Below, piece after piece: positions 24,666 to 37,522 of a stretch of DNA of 64,000 nucleotides. The translations under genes and the position numbers were made by a program. The stretch's first letter is position 1. Every line of letters starts with the position of its first letter. The DNA comes from Manduca sexta (lineage: Eukaryota; Arthropoda; Insecta; Lepidoptera; Sphingidae), in contig NC_051141.1 of NCBI RefSeq assembly GCF_014839805.1, forward strand, positions 10,858,777 to 10,922,776, in the 5' to 3' direction. The notes below the pieces were generated by a model. It was not told the DNA's origin, ran no database searches, and saw nothing but the letters and a program-made list of their open reading frames with translations.

Positions 24666-27600
24666 CATTACACGCGGAAATTGTTTATTTTAATGGAATA
24701 ACCACTGCTGAGGTCATTGTACTTGTTCAAATATTGAAATTACTACAATAAATACTCTATATTATGTAAGTCGTAACAAGTCGGAATTATAATTTGACCT
24801 TACAATTGTAATTATATTTTTGTAAGGTGACGATAGATTTTTCCGCAATAAAACTGCAAGAAAGGAACACGAACTGTGTCTGAGTTTAATAATCCTTTAG
24901 GCTGGGTAACAAGTTAATTGATTATAATCGTTTAGGATAGTATACAAAGCACCGGTACAACGGCGGCACGCGACTCTAACAATTAGACTTAACTAAAAGA
25001 TGTCAGCTCGGACGTTCATAGTAAACTATTATGACCATTGTGAGTCATATCACCAATGTAGCTGTAGGTGTCACAGAGAAGAGCATTGCGACTTAGATCA
25101 ATATGACACATGTACAGTCGCGTGCAATAATAAGATATGTAATGCATAGTACAGATCGTAGCACACTTTCGCAAATGTGCCAATAATGCCACTAAAATTA
25201 AAAAATACCGTACACAGAACTTTATGAAACATATTAAAATAATAAAATTGAATATAAATTGTATTGTTGTAGGTAATTCTAAGGCCTGGTTTTGAATTAG
25301 TATGTATGTAGTTTCAAAGACAGATAGACAGCTTTTTGTTAAGAAAGACCATAGGTCATCAAAATATTTGTAATTATAGCTCTAAAAGTAGAATAAACAA
25401 AAATATGCCATTTATTATATGTATATACCGTGAAGTCGCTGTCAACCTGTTGCTGAAGCAAAATACACTACTATAAAACTAGCAGTTGCCTTTGTAACTT
25501 TAGCTACTGTTACTTTTATAGTAATGTAGAGTCTCAACATCTGCGTGTCAGCTTGACATCTCCTTTCAGTTCTTACCCACAGCCAGGCCCAGCACTTATA
25601 GTCGTATTGGCGAAATTGATGAAATTGGGGAGGTTCTTGTGATTTTGATAAACAAAAAACCAATAAAAAAGTGACAGCCCTAATCGGAGTGAGTGAGCCG
25701 TGGCGTGAGCCCTTATCGGTTCTTTTGGAAGGCTTGCGAGCTGGTATGGGTCCAGCATGTAGAGGCCTCTTTAACATACATGACTCTGGTTGAAATGACG
25801 TGTATACCTCGTAAGTACTCTCACTATATGTATTTATGAACACCAGGTGCAAGGACTATTGCAGAGAAGATGGGAATTATACTGGGTCTTTGAATGGGAT
25901 CTAGCTGGACTGGTTGCTGGGTTTGATTGAGACAGCGGGACGCCTGCCAAATAAAATGTCTTTATCATTTGTATTCTAGGTAAAGGGTAACTTGTCCCCC
26001 ACAAGATGGGCATCCCAAAAGTGGCCCATGTCAAGGAAGCAATACATTATGTAGGTGTGGATGGCTAAAGCGTATCGTGGTGAGGTGTGTACCGATTTCA
26101 GCATGTCAGTGAAGCGCCGCGGAGCGTGTTTTCTTGCTTTTACACAAATTGAGCACTTCCAACCTGAAGCTCAGGTTCTTGCACTTTCTTTCCTTGTCAG
26201 CCAGTTAAGATAAGCTAACGGTCACGGGGTCTCATTTAGTCCCCACAGAATCATGGTACGTTGTGTCGCCACTTACCATTGAAACGCCACGAAGCTACGC
26301 CTACGAGTGTATATACATAAAGGCTTCGGTTATAACATGACAAGTATACATATAATATACATAAATGTTACTGCATGCGACTGTACCTACCTCCATGTCG
26401 ATTGTCGTTACGTTATTAAGAAATAAGTTATATTGTGTTTAGCTTATTACGTCATGTAAGTACGTCATGTATCATAATTATACTTATTTTTTTTCAACGA
26501 AATTCACTATAGCCTATATCAGTTTAAAAGAACGAAATACATACTAAATGCATAGCAATAAAAAAATACTAACCGAAAATATGGTAATCAGTATTCAAGC
26601 AAGTATTAATGATTAAGACGACGCGACGTATAGATGGTGACAACATGTTCTCAAGAAACAATACCCTACTATTCAACACAATTTCAGCATAAAATACTTC
26701 CGTGCTCACTGTGAAACTTGTTTTACCAATTCCAGTAATTGTCGGTTTCGTGACATATCGTCTGCATGATGCCTTAATATTATACCACTGACCAGCGGTG
26801 TTATAACCTAATTAAAATAGATAAGTATGACGAATTAAATCCCCCACACGGGACACGTATCTCATCTAATTCCATATCACATTATTTGTATTGATAATAA
26901 TCATGATGCACTCTATACACCTTAGCAAACAGTGGAAAGTTTCTTGACCACTTCAACTCTTGTAATCTATAGATTAATGGAATATTTTTATCCACCAACC
27001 GTAAAACATATTTAGGTATCAACTGTTTACATTATTCTTTTCAAACGGCAGCCTTGAAACAGAATTAGTAAATAGTTGATTATCTTAAAAACATTTTTTT
27101 TTATCTATGAACGGTAATAAACCAGTAACCTATATTTATGTTAATTTCCCTATAATTTTTAATAGCCCTTTGTTTGTGGTCAACGCTGTGGACAGCACGA
27201 ATGTTCACGACTCCCCAAGATTGTTCCAATGTCTCACAGGAACCTTATATGAAGTTTCGGGTTGCTGTTGCCCTTCGTATAGTGGGCAAGATTTCTGGGC
27301 CTCCCACTGCATAATTCCTACATACCTCTCCTTTCCAGCCGGTACCCCCTTCGTGGATTCTATGAAACAGTTGCTGAGAGGCTGCACCGATCTTTGTCTT
27401 CATTGTCATCATCATTTCACTTTCTTATTTATTTACTGGGCTGAACTTAACGTTATTAAATGTAATAAATAAAAATGGACACACCTGAAATAATAAAGAC
27501 GTTGTTTTGCAAGAAGTTTATTGGTACTGTAATTATCGCAACACGTTACAAGTGCCTTGGCCTTCTAGAAATTGTCATATCTAAGAGATTAATACCTAAT

Positions 27601-28057
27601 AGCTCCACATACAATGGGTTACGGTACTTAAGTACAATTCATATCTTCTTTCGACTGAAGAAATTTCACATTAGAATCGTGATACTATTTAATTTCCCAA
27701 CGATACGTAACCTACTATCTAATTACTTGGCTCTAGTGAACGAGGCTGTAGCAAATGGATTAAGTAACTCAGTTTTAAGATTTATTTTTGGAGGCTGGCA
27801 CAATAAAAATGTTGAACTTGTCATATGAGTGAGCCATATTTCTTTTAACCTATGTTGAAATTACACTTAAAACCAGTTATACTCATTGACACAATTGCTA
27901 CGTTGTTTAAGAATTAGTCCCATATAAGAAGATTTGGAAGTCATCACAATCTGTTGCTGTGAAGTTGTTTTTCGAGTAATATTAAGAAACATAAAATTTC
28001 ACTTCACAAAACTTCTTAACAGTCAGTTTCATAGTAGCCTAGCAGTATTTAGTGTAA
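24666..28057. other. Intergenic stretch between the two SLC24 genes
   Basis: No supported gene. Two GC-richer blocks (about 25440-26040 and 27170-27430) look like old interspersed repeats but I cannot assign them to families. Open frames at 25442-25852 (-), 27107-27472 (+) and 27475-27828 (+) have no domain I recognise and no splice context. Confidence 0.45.
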
Positions 28058-28065
28058 AGTTTCGG

Positions 28066-28332
28066 CAGCCACGGATCTAAGGGGGGGCTAGCCGGGGCCC
28101 ACGCCCCGGGCGGCGAATTCAGAGGGCGGCAAATTCAAACTCGGCAGACGAATACATAACTCTTCATTAATGCAACTTTGACTACTGAGACGTCCAATAC
28201 ATTCAACACATAAATTATTTTCCACGAGCGCGAAATAATGATGATGATGACAAAGGTAAAAATATAGGTGGGTGGGGGCAGCATTTTCCAAATTTTACCC
28301 CGCCTCGAAAAACTTCAAGATCCGGGGGACTG
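28066..28332. mobile_element. Non-autonomous hAT-like MITE
   Basis: A 267-bp element bounded by CAG...CTG. The left end is CAGCCACGGATCT and the right end read inward is CAGTCCCCCGGATCT. It is flanked by near-identical 8-bp repeats AGTTTCGG (28058-28065) and TGTTTCGG (28333-28340), seven of eight matching, as expected for an old hAT insertion. A GC-rich palindromic stretch ('ccggggcccacgccccgg') lies just inside the left end. It has no coding capacity. Confidence 0.7.
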
Positions 28333-28340
28333 TGTTTCGG

Positions 28341-29333
28341 GTCATGGCAACATAATAATCAGTCACAAAATTTAAATTAATAGATTAATCGACAGCTACT
28401 ATATGCATCATTTTACACGAGATCGTTAGATGTTCCGCTATTATCTAAGTACTAACAGTTTGAAGTTCATCATGCAGAATCACACACAATTGGATTAGTC
28501 GTAATAAGCTATTATGGAACGTTCGTGTATAGCACTTTATTAAGACGACACGACACTTCCTGAATCGCTATATTGCGGCAGAACAACAAATGCATGATTA
28601 ACATGCTGAAAAACACAGTTACGTGACCAAATACCTCTCCTGGGATAGGAAAATTACTTCAATGGGAAAGTACAGGAAACCATTAGGATTGTTATATAAC
28701 CTTAACATTACACTTTATGATTAATTTGCTGTGACTTGCTACTGCTCTCATCTCTAAAGGGTGGAGAATACTCATCGTATAAAGAATGAAACTAATATTT
28801 GACTGACGCGACGGTTTTAACTATGATTAGGTACGACAAATCCAAGCCGGATAATTGTTAACTATATTTTTCGTAAGTAAATCCTACAAGAGGTTACTAA
28901 ATTAAACTGACTATTCTTATGGTTATTTTTGTTAATCTGTTATTGAAGTTAAATCGCAAGGAGTTCAGATAAGCATTTCTTTTGAACTACCAGTGATGAT
29001 CAAAAGCGCCTGTTTATTTACCTTACGTTCGATTACAGAGATATCGCTGTGTGTGTCTATCCACTAATAATAATATTTACTGATAATCATTTATTTTCAT
29101 CGAGGGCCGAAAGAATTTACTGTGTGCAGTAAGTTTCCGTCTGCAGTCACTTGAACACGTCTATGTTGATTTTTGTGTATAGCATAAGATCTTATGTTGT
29201 AATGCCATTGAACTGCGTATACAGCAAAATATACGACTTTTTCATTTGATATTAGCTAAATACATACAAAAATTGTGTAAATTCTCAATTTTTTACATAC
29301 CTAATCAGTAATACATATACTTGTATTTTCTAA
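28341..29333. other. 5' flank of the plus-strand SLC24 gene
   Basis: AT-rich sequence leading to the start codon at 29334. It must hold the promoter and 5' UTR, but no core element stands out and no exon is supported. Confidence 0.4.
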
Positions 29334-32300
29334 ATGGCAAAAATGTTGATAAGGACTAGAAATGTTGAGTGTAAATACAAAATTTCGATAATTATTCGAG
29401 TGGTTTTGTTCCTCGGCATTCCTTTAGTATACTTTTTGTTCAATGGTGGTAATACTTTTTTTGGCGACGCATCACAATATATCAATATTAATGCAGGTAA
29501 TGCAAAATTGTTAACAGTTCTGGAAACAACACATATTCTTTCAGTACCTACAATAAGTTAATAATGCTTGTTATACAGATGAAGCCAGTAGTTTCTCATC
29601 GCGCCGCCTTCTTGGTGTAGTGGACGGAGGAAAAAACTGCACACATCCTGCGATTTTAGAATTTCCTCCTGATGGCTTGACTCGTTATCAACGGCAGCAC
29701 GTAAGGGTTATAACGTTTCATTAAATTTAAAAAACAAAACAACGGCCAATTTACATTAAAAGCGAAATGCGAATTAAAATTGATGTGTTCCGAACTATTA
29801 TTTTGGGGATATAATATCAAAGCAGTAAATTAAAGTATTACCTTATATTGATAGATGATACACATACTCAAAGGCACCAATATAGAATGCTTTAAAATTG
29901 CATATAAAGTTTCGCTTATAAATATGAACATAACCATTACATTTAACTTCAAATAATAGCTGAAGCTACATAAACTCGCGCAACCGCTTTAAGCTGGTGT
30001 CAAGTTTTGAAATTAATTTATTTGCAGGGCTTTGTTTTAATCCACTGCGTGTTAGCAGTTTATTGTTTTTTATTGTTGGGCGGTATCTGTGAACATTACT
30101 TCGTGCCAGCCATCGACATCATTTGTAGACGTACGTATACACTATGGCTTACAATTTTATCCGATGTAAGTAGCTTAAGGTTAAAGTGCTGATAAACTAT
30201 GCCTAATAATACACCTTTAAAATGCATCTGCAATTTTTTGTTTTGTTTTTGCTTAGAACAAAATAAACTCCTATTGTTTCTAGCATGATTACACATATAA
30301 TAAAATATTCACACATATTTTATGAATAAAAAAATTAAAGTTTGAAGTAATCACGAGTGAGTTATGAAATATATTATGAGAGTTATAAAATATAACTTAA
30401 GGAGTTCTTAGATATTATTATTATATTCTACCTATTTATTTTGTATTAATATAAAGAAACTACTTGGAGCATTATTAAAATCTGTCTCTTTGTTTAAACT
30501 TTCTCTGGCATAATATCTTAATTTTATTGAAATTATGGTAGGTAATTTTTTTTTGTATTTTATGTTTTGTCTCAGAGCTTGGTCGTCTTTTTATCGCATA
30601 GCATGCGTGCATTACATTATTGTGAAAACTGTACTGAATTATATATTATTTTTAGGTCTACATATGGCATCAGATATAGCAGGAGCGACGTTTATGGCGG
30701 CAGCTAGCTCCAGTCCAGAACTGTTTATCAACTGCGTGGGTACTTTTGTGACTGAAGGCGATCTGGGTGTTGGAGCTGTTGTCGGCTCGGCTGTGTTCAA
30801 CGTGCTTGCTGTGCCAGCATGCTGCGCACTGTTCGCTGCGAGAGTAAGTTTAGAATCCATCACGCTTCCGAAAAAGGATATGAAAATATTTGATAGAAAA
30901 AAAAATATTTTAACAATAATTATATTATAACCCCTTATAGACTTTGATGAGTACACACACTCACTCCTTTAACCACTTACGGGGTAAGCAGATACGCAAT
31001 TGGTGCACCCATTTTCCGTCGTGCGTATTCCATCCCATGATGTAATACATGGCAAGCCCATCGACCTGTAATACAACTACGCCTCCAAGGCAGTCAAATC
31101 AATCACCACAAGTAAGCCAAGTTAGATCAATTTGGCATTTTTGGGAAGTAATCCTTGTCTATGAATCTAATCCATTAACTTGGACTAGAATAATATATGA
31201 CTAGAATAATAATATTATGATGAACTTTAAAGGTACGTAAATTCGATCAATAGTACATTTTCATCGTTTAGGTGGAGCTGGACTGGTGGTCAGTTTCCCG
31301 AGACTGCCTCATGTACGCTGTGGCCGTGGTGGCGCTTATTTTAACGCTACTCGACGGCAAAATATACTGGCACGAAGCTCTCCTACTCGTTCTCATGTAT
31401 ATACTGTATATATTGGGTAAGTGTTTCTAAAAGTTTTATGCGTCTTTTTTAAATGAAGCATTTTGATCTCCGTGTAACGCATTATGTTGGCATTTCGCGA
31501 ATAAAAATGTTCCCAGAAACATAATGCAAATTAACCCAGTTTTATTTTGCAGTTTGTGCTATTTTCTTTCCTTTTTCTTTTCTCTAAGATTTTTAAATAC
31601 GATTAAGTTGGTTTAATTGTATTCTTATAAGAGGCCGTTCAAGTATTACGTAACGCAATTTGAGGGGAAGGAAGGGTCTTGTAAAACTTTACGATGCGTA
31701 CAGGGACAGGAGGGGGGTTTAGAACAAAGCGGTATGTAACATTGGTTTTTTAATTAAAAAAAATAAGAAACGTATTTTAGTCTTTCCGGTATTTTGCGTA
31801 AAATATTAGAAAATTAGAAAAAATGTAAATTTAGAGTTACGCATCTTTTGGAGGGGGTGCGGAGGCGTACTGGAAAACGTTACGGCACGTTACATGGGGT
31901 GTGGGGAGCTCAAAAATCTTCATAAATTTCGTTACGTAATACTTGAACGGCCCCTAAGTCTCATTGGTCACTTGACCACTGGTACCTCCATTATCTTTAA
32001 ACAAAACCTACAGCGATGCTTTTTTATTTATTTCTGCAACGCTCTAATATCAGACACAATTTAGTTACATCCATGTATACTCAAGATATTTATTTCTTTT
32101 TAATATATATTTTTTTAAATAAATAAATGCAAAAATATTTTTTCAGCTATGGTTTTCAACGGCCGTCTAGGATCTTTTGCGAAACATGGCTGTTGTTTTA
32201 CATTCAAGAAATCTAAAACTTACACAGAAGTTACACCGCTTTTGGTTAAAGGTACGCGCAAACTTGTCTCTCCTTGAGATTAAATTGGAAATAAATTTAG

Positions 32301-34155
32301 CGGCCAGAATCCTACACTCGTTCAAATCCAGCCTCTAATTCAAACATAAGTTTGCCTCCTTTATCTTAAATTACAACTTACACCAAAAAATTATAACACT
32401 GCGAGCCCAATTTAGCGGAAATATTGTGTGACAAATCGTAATTATCAATTTAAGGGTAAAACTGTCATTATTTACAATCACTATAATCCGATATAATATG
32501 TATAAATCCTATAGTTAATTGTTTTATATTCTTTCCTGAATTGTAATTTACGTTATAGAAAAACTTGGACCTCTAGATGCATCTCAACGTATGACTCGTC
32601 CCGTTCAACAAAGTGATTTAGAACAAGGAATAGAAATGACGAGACGACACGGCTCTACAAGTTCAGGTACTGTAAAAATTATCTTTTAATTGTGAATGCG
32701 ATCATTGGAATGAGTAATTAATTAAATTGTTTTCATATGACATAGATTTTAATACTATATTAATATTATAAAGAGGAAAATTTGTGTTTGTATATTTGTA
32801 GAGGCTTATCTCTGGAACTACTCAAGCGATTTTGAAAATTATTGTACTAATAGGAAACTGTACGTATTACTCCTGAGTGCGATAGAATGAATGCTATAGA
32901 CTACTTTTTATCCCGGGGAAACATTTAGCCCGTTTAACCTTTTTCACACAGGCGAAACCGCGAGCAAAATCTTGTAAGACATATAACTAACTATAATAAG
33001 AGAGATGCCTCGTTTTTGTTACAGATTCAAGCACGACATCTGTTTGGTCATTTCCTGGAGAAAAAACATCGATGTGGATGAAAATTTACTGGTTTTTAAC
33101 TTGGCCTATATCTTTCCTCCTGTGGCTTACTATTCCAGACTGTCGAAAGCGACAGGCTCTGTACCCCTTAACCTTTATAATGTGTATCGCTTGGATAGGA
33201 AGCGTGTCGTATGTCGTCGCATGGATTATTACTATTTTGGGTAATTTATAGTTTTGTTCCTAATCTAATTTTATCGCGTAATTAATTAATTATAAAAGCT
33301 TCTAACGATGTAACGTTTCATGCGGCTTGTGTGACGGTCTAAGTATAAGAAGCTGACTTAGGTACCTCTATACAAATAATTAAAACTACCAGTGACAGCC
33401 TTAACCAGCACAAGGCCCCAGGCGCGAGAAAATCAAATCAGGTCCTCAGCTAAGGCAACGCGTTAGGGCCCTGTTGTAAGCGCAAGGGCCCGGGAGGTTG
33501 CCCGTTTCACCCCATTACTAAATATATCTAAGCCTAATAACGAAAACTGACTTTCAGGTGACACACTCGACTTGCCCGACAGTATTACGGGCCTAACCAT
33601 CCTTGCAGCCGGTACGAGCCTACCTGAAGCAGTTTCTAGCGTGCTAGTTACCAGGCAAGGTAACTATCGTAATCTTAAATCGTTATTATATAAACGAATA
33701 GTCCATGTTCTAATTCGGTATCCTTTCCCAGGATGTGGTACAATGGGTATAAGCAACTCAATCGGATCTAACACTTTCGACATCCTGCTGTGTCTGGGCC
33801 TGCCGTGGCTGATAAAGTCCTTGGTGTATCCAGGCACTCCTGACAACCACTGGGTATTTTAAATTTAAAAAATAGAGGTTCAAAGTAAATATCGTATAAT
33901 AATTCACTTCGCAAATTATTTAAAACTGATCATTTTTTCCAGGTGACAATAAATTCAAGCGGCCTGCCTTACAGCGCCATCTCTCTTTTGTCCACGCTTT
34001 TCGCGTTGTACGGCTGCTTGACATTGAACAAGTTTCAATTAGACTGGAAAATTGGTGTCACTTGCGCCGTAATTTACTTTGGATATCTCGTACTTGCAGC
34101 GCTGATCGAACTCAATGTGTTCTTCATGGTCAACTTACCTATTTGTCCACATTAG
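29334..34155 (+). CDS. SLC24-family Na+/Ca2+-K+ exchanger (NCKX3/4-like), complete
   Basis: Membrane exchanger paralogous to the minus-strand gene at 15627-18481. Exons: 29334-29496, 29579-29700, 30028-30130, 30656-30843, 31272-31416, 32147-32251, 32559-32666, 33025-33240, 33558-33659, 33732-33853, 33943-34155. The total is 1587 nt, 528 residues, with no internal stop and GT-AG introns. Residues about 18-37 form a hydrophobic N-terminal segment, likely a signal or anchor, followed by an ectodomain with an N-C-T sequon. Alpha-1 (about 130-192) carries [18 protein letters not shown] and [16 protein letters not shown]. The cytosolic loop spans about 250-325. Alpha-2 (about 384-458) carries [19 protein letters not shown] and [19 protein letters not shown]. 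The C-terminus ([12 protein letters not shown]) is NCKX3/4-like. Both copies have Glu where the classical NCKX alpha-2 has Asp, and Thr before F-D. The start was chosen because it is the first ATG before the hydrophobic segment and its phase fits. Confidence 0.93.
30975..31095 (-). repeat. SINE fragment, reverse orientation, in intron 4 of plus-strand SLC24
   Basis: Read on the minus strand it contains 'catcatgggatggaatacgc', 'aaaatgggtgcaccaattgc', 'tatctgcttaccccg' in the same order as the body of the SINE at 10720-10800. The tRNA-like head is absent. The boundaries are approximate. Confidence 0.7.
31631..31954. mobile_element. PIF/Harbinger-like MITE with TAA target-site duplication
   Basis: A 324-bp element in intron 5 of the plus-strand SLC24 gene. 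Its termini share a perfect 23-bp inverted repeat (31633-31655 and 31930-31952) beginning GGCCGTTCAAGTATTACGTA; including the outer two bases, one mismatch appears. It is flanked by TAA at 31628-31630 and 31955-31957, the 3-bp duplication typical of PIF/Harbinger transposition. No transposase is encoded. Confidence 0.85.
32765..32980 (+). repeat. Interspersed repeat resembling a common lepidopteran non-autonomous (Helitron-like) family
   Basis: From memory this pattern ('aggcttatctctggaactac', 'tttttatcccggggaaacat', 'ggcgaaaccgcgagcaaaat') is one of the commonest dispersed motifs in butterfly and moth genomes, ending in a 'gcgaa.ccgcg.gcaa' block. The Helitron assignment is recollection, not shown here. 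It sits in intron 7 of the plus-strand SLC24 gene. Confidence 0.5.
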
Positions 34156-34299
34156 TTGAACGACATCTGACTGCGAATATTTAATCAAAAGTCAATTAAA
34201 TATTGTAATATGATGACACTTTTGCAGTACCTGCATCGTCTTGAACGTATCATCTCCATATCCGAGACATATGAATATTGAAGAATACGAATATTATAA

Positions 34300-34305
34300 A
34301 ATAAA
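34300..34305 (+). promoter_or_regulatory. Candidate polyadenylation signal (AATAAA) of the plus-strand SLC24 gene
   Basis: The first AATAAA after the stop codon, 145 bp downstream; a second 'aataaataaa' cluster follows near 34360. Confidence 0.5.
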
Positions 34306-34504
34306 GATTCAGACATATGTAAAAGTATATTAGAATAATTATATATTATGTTTACGGTGCGAATAAATAAAGGAGGACATGGAGGTTCGTCGAAATCTAT
34401 GAACAATGGATGTAAAATTATGAGTGTCCTGTACAGTGTACTGATCTGATAATATTTTTTTTTTTACATTAGATACCAGTAAAAAAATTTACTAAGGAAT
34501 ATCT

Positions 34505-34506
<2 letters not shown>

Positions 34507-34553
<47 letters not shown>
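34507..34553. repeat. (TA)n microsatellite
   Basis: An uninterrupted run of about 23 TA dinucleotides. It is likely polymorphic and prone to length error in assembly. Confidence 0.97.
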
Positions 34554-34557
<4 letters not shown>

Positions 34558-37430
34558 GTACTAGGTAGCTATACATATAACTATATTAACTGTATGACTG
34601 TATACTTTTGAATGTTTTGGAATATTTTATTAGTTTTGCCTACAGCACAAATCACGGGTAACAAATCAAAAATAAACTGTGCTTATGAAATACATACCTA
34701 CTTAATTTCTGAAGATATCTCATATTTAATTGTAGGCGGATGTTTAAATTGTCTTATAATATTTGTCATGAAAATAACATCAATATTAGAACTGATTTTA
34801 TAAGAAATATGTGAATATAAGGTTTATTTTACATATCTTATACATTCATTTTATAGATTTTACGAAAAATAAGCTTATTGAATGTAAATTTCAATAATTA
34901 ATGAAATTATTATATATAATTAACGGTTTCTAAAGTTTCACTATTTTTTTAAGGTTAGTTCTTATTAATTTATACCGTTCGATAACAAAAGACAATTTTG
35001 TTCCATAGAAGTTTTTAATAAATCAAATCCAAGGCAATTTGTAATATATGCTTAAATAACAATTTGAAACAATATTTATGAAATATATCAAGATTATATT
35101 TATTTAATAAAGTCGAAGTTAATCATCGCAACAAGTATCAATATCGCACTCGTCCATTTAAACTGAAAGTCATTTATTAAAACTGTCTTACAACAAGATA
35201 TTATGACCATGCAGACATGCAATTTACGAGTTTTACCATTATACGCTACATCAATAATTATGTATACAAATGAAATGCATCATTCTAAATAAATTACAAC
35301 TATTATAATCAGTTAATAAAACTAATAACGAAATGGAGAAAATATTATAATGTTCTTGAATAATTATCAACATGCATTTGTAAGTATTTTTACCGTTGAA
35401 CAGAATGGTAAGTATGATTTTTTTTTTTAAATATGGATATATAGTATGGGGTACTCCGACTATATATTCGTCTAGGGGCGAAACTATCTATCCAATCCAA
35501 TTACGGGCGTTCCAAAGGAAAGCTTTGATAGCCTTATAGGTAAATATGGGATTATTGTCACTTGTGGCTTTGTCACCTTTGATTATAATATCTGAAATTG
35601 CGAAAGACGAATATACCCCCATGGACGTAATAGGGCCCCCTAACTAAAAAATAATATTATTTTTGATAAAAAAAAACATCTGTGTAATTAAATCTCACGT
35701 ATATCATGTTAGACATCCTCGTGGTAAGTTTTTTTTCCCTAGAACTCAACAGAAGACGTTGGGAGATAACTGCAGACCAGTGGTACTCGGGCACCAGTCC
35801 ATGGCCGCAGTTAATTTTAATCAGGCTTAGTACTCGTTAAGTTTAATATAAATATTAATTTATAAGAATACTATTTTAATTGTTACAAAAAATTAATATC
35901 TACGTTTATTTGGCGAAGTTTTTCTAATAAAAAAAAAGATTAAGTTACATTATATACACGTTTTTATTATTAATGTTCAGTCGTATCTGCTATAATTAAC
36001 CCTTATTTAACCTTTCATCTAACATGATGATGAACATATTCAAGGAAAGTGAAATTGTCTATGACTCGCAAAACTCAGACATAAAACATCAACTTTCTCT
36101 ATAAGAGTAGAGCAATTAACGACGTAGGCGTGTGTCATAATGCGCCGCGATACTTCATTGTTCTGTGGATTAGTTTTTTTTCTATGGATTTCATTTAGCA
36201 GTAGCTTAGTTTCTTTAGCTTTGACTTGGTTACAAACATAGTGAACGGACTAAGCTATGGGTGCCGTAATTTTTTTTTTTTTCTTAATATGCCGTAAAAC
36301 AAATCCATCGACGCCAATTTTCACATAACATGTCCCATAGAATTCAAAAATATATATTGATTGTCCGTCCGTTCACGAAACAATCCCAGAACTCCAATGG
36401 TCACACATCAAGTAATGCTACTGCTCCCATGAAAACGATGTCTTGAAACTCATTTACAAGTGTTAATACGAATTACAGCGCAATAATATAAACGCAACTT
36501 AATTCTGTTTCACTTTAGCCTAACATTATGATCAGCAACGTAACAAGATAGCAAAAATCACATTACGAGAATTCAACCATAATGAGCATAACACAAAGCA
36601 CATTGAAATCAAATTACATCGTCATAATACATAAAACGTTCAACTTTTCCATTCCGACGCGTAAAAGTTGTAAAAAACAACACAATACATAACAGTAGTG
36701 TGTAATTAGACACCACACGCGAGCGAAGACAACGTTGCACGAGTTTACAACGAGACAAAATCAAATACGAACGCATGTTGATATGCGTCCAGATAATAAC
36801 AAACGTAAACCACTCGGCTTTCATGCAATACGATATTACTTGTATACTAATAGTTGCGCACGACTGCGTCATTAGACATTTTGGAAAGAAGTATGTTAGG
36901 ACTTAGATTTAAAAGAAGGGAACTATTCATTTAAGAGGATAGTTGAACCTAGGGAATCTATTTAGTATTCACATATATGATTCAAGAACAATAAAGGAAT
37001 AGGATAGATACACGCTCCAGGTAGTTTATTAGATCCCCTTAGAGTTTAGATCGCGAATCAACCGCGCACGCGCATCTGCACGTGAAATGATTATCCAGGG
37101 GTGACAGACTCGTACCGAGAGAAGACGCACTCCTAACATCATATAAAGATTTCGCTTTCATGCTCATACATATATAATTACTATACAATTAATAAAATGA
37201 TCTTAGAATAAGCAACCGCCCTTGCCTATTTATATATTAAATAACTAAAATTAACAGTATTATTGTCAAATTATATACTTACATTTTAGGTTTTTTACAC
37301 TACCAGTCTCTGCCAAAGTATATTATTAGTGTTATTTTTTTCAGAATGAGTTCAGAAACCTAATTTACTAATTCACCAATATACAATTTTGAGATTTCGA
37401 AGGAGGGCGAGCTTCGCTATTTGATACCTT
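34554..37430. other. Intergenic stretch, no gene seen
   Basis: AT-rich. The segment at about 35765-35815 has 'cagtggtactcgggcaccag', reminiscent of one hAT terminus, but I found no matching partner end. Open frames at 34612-34803 (+) and 36609-36872 (-) have no recognisable content. Confidence 0.45.
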
Positions 37431-37436
37431 TTTATT
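37431..37436 (-). promoter_or_regulatory. Candidate polyadenylation signal for the secreted-protein gene
   Basis: AATAAA on the minus strand about 87 bp beyond the stop codon at 37523. Confidence 0.45.
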
Positions 37437-37522
37437 GTTGTTGTTTCCAATCTTTCGCAGCTATACGTTCGACGAATCATATATAACATATAAAAACTAA
37501 TTAAATAAGAAATGCATTATAA

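Noticed and set aside
25442..25852. 136-aa minus-strand open frame
   Set aside because: No recognised domain, no splice context, and composition and layout look like an old dispersed repeat.
27107..27828. Two adjacent plus-strand frames of 121 and 117 aa
   Set aside because: The first overlaps a probable repeat and the second is an AT-rich chance frame; neither resembles a known protein.
35765..35815. hAT-like terminus 'cagtggtactcgggcaccag'
   Set aside because: No partner end or target-site duplication could be found nearby.
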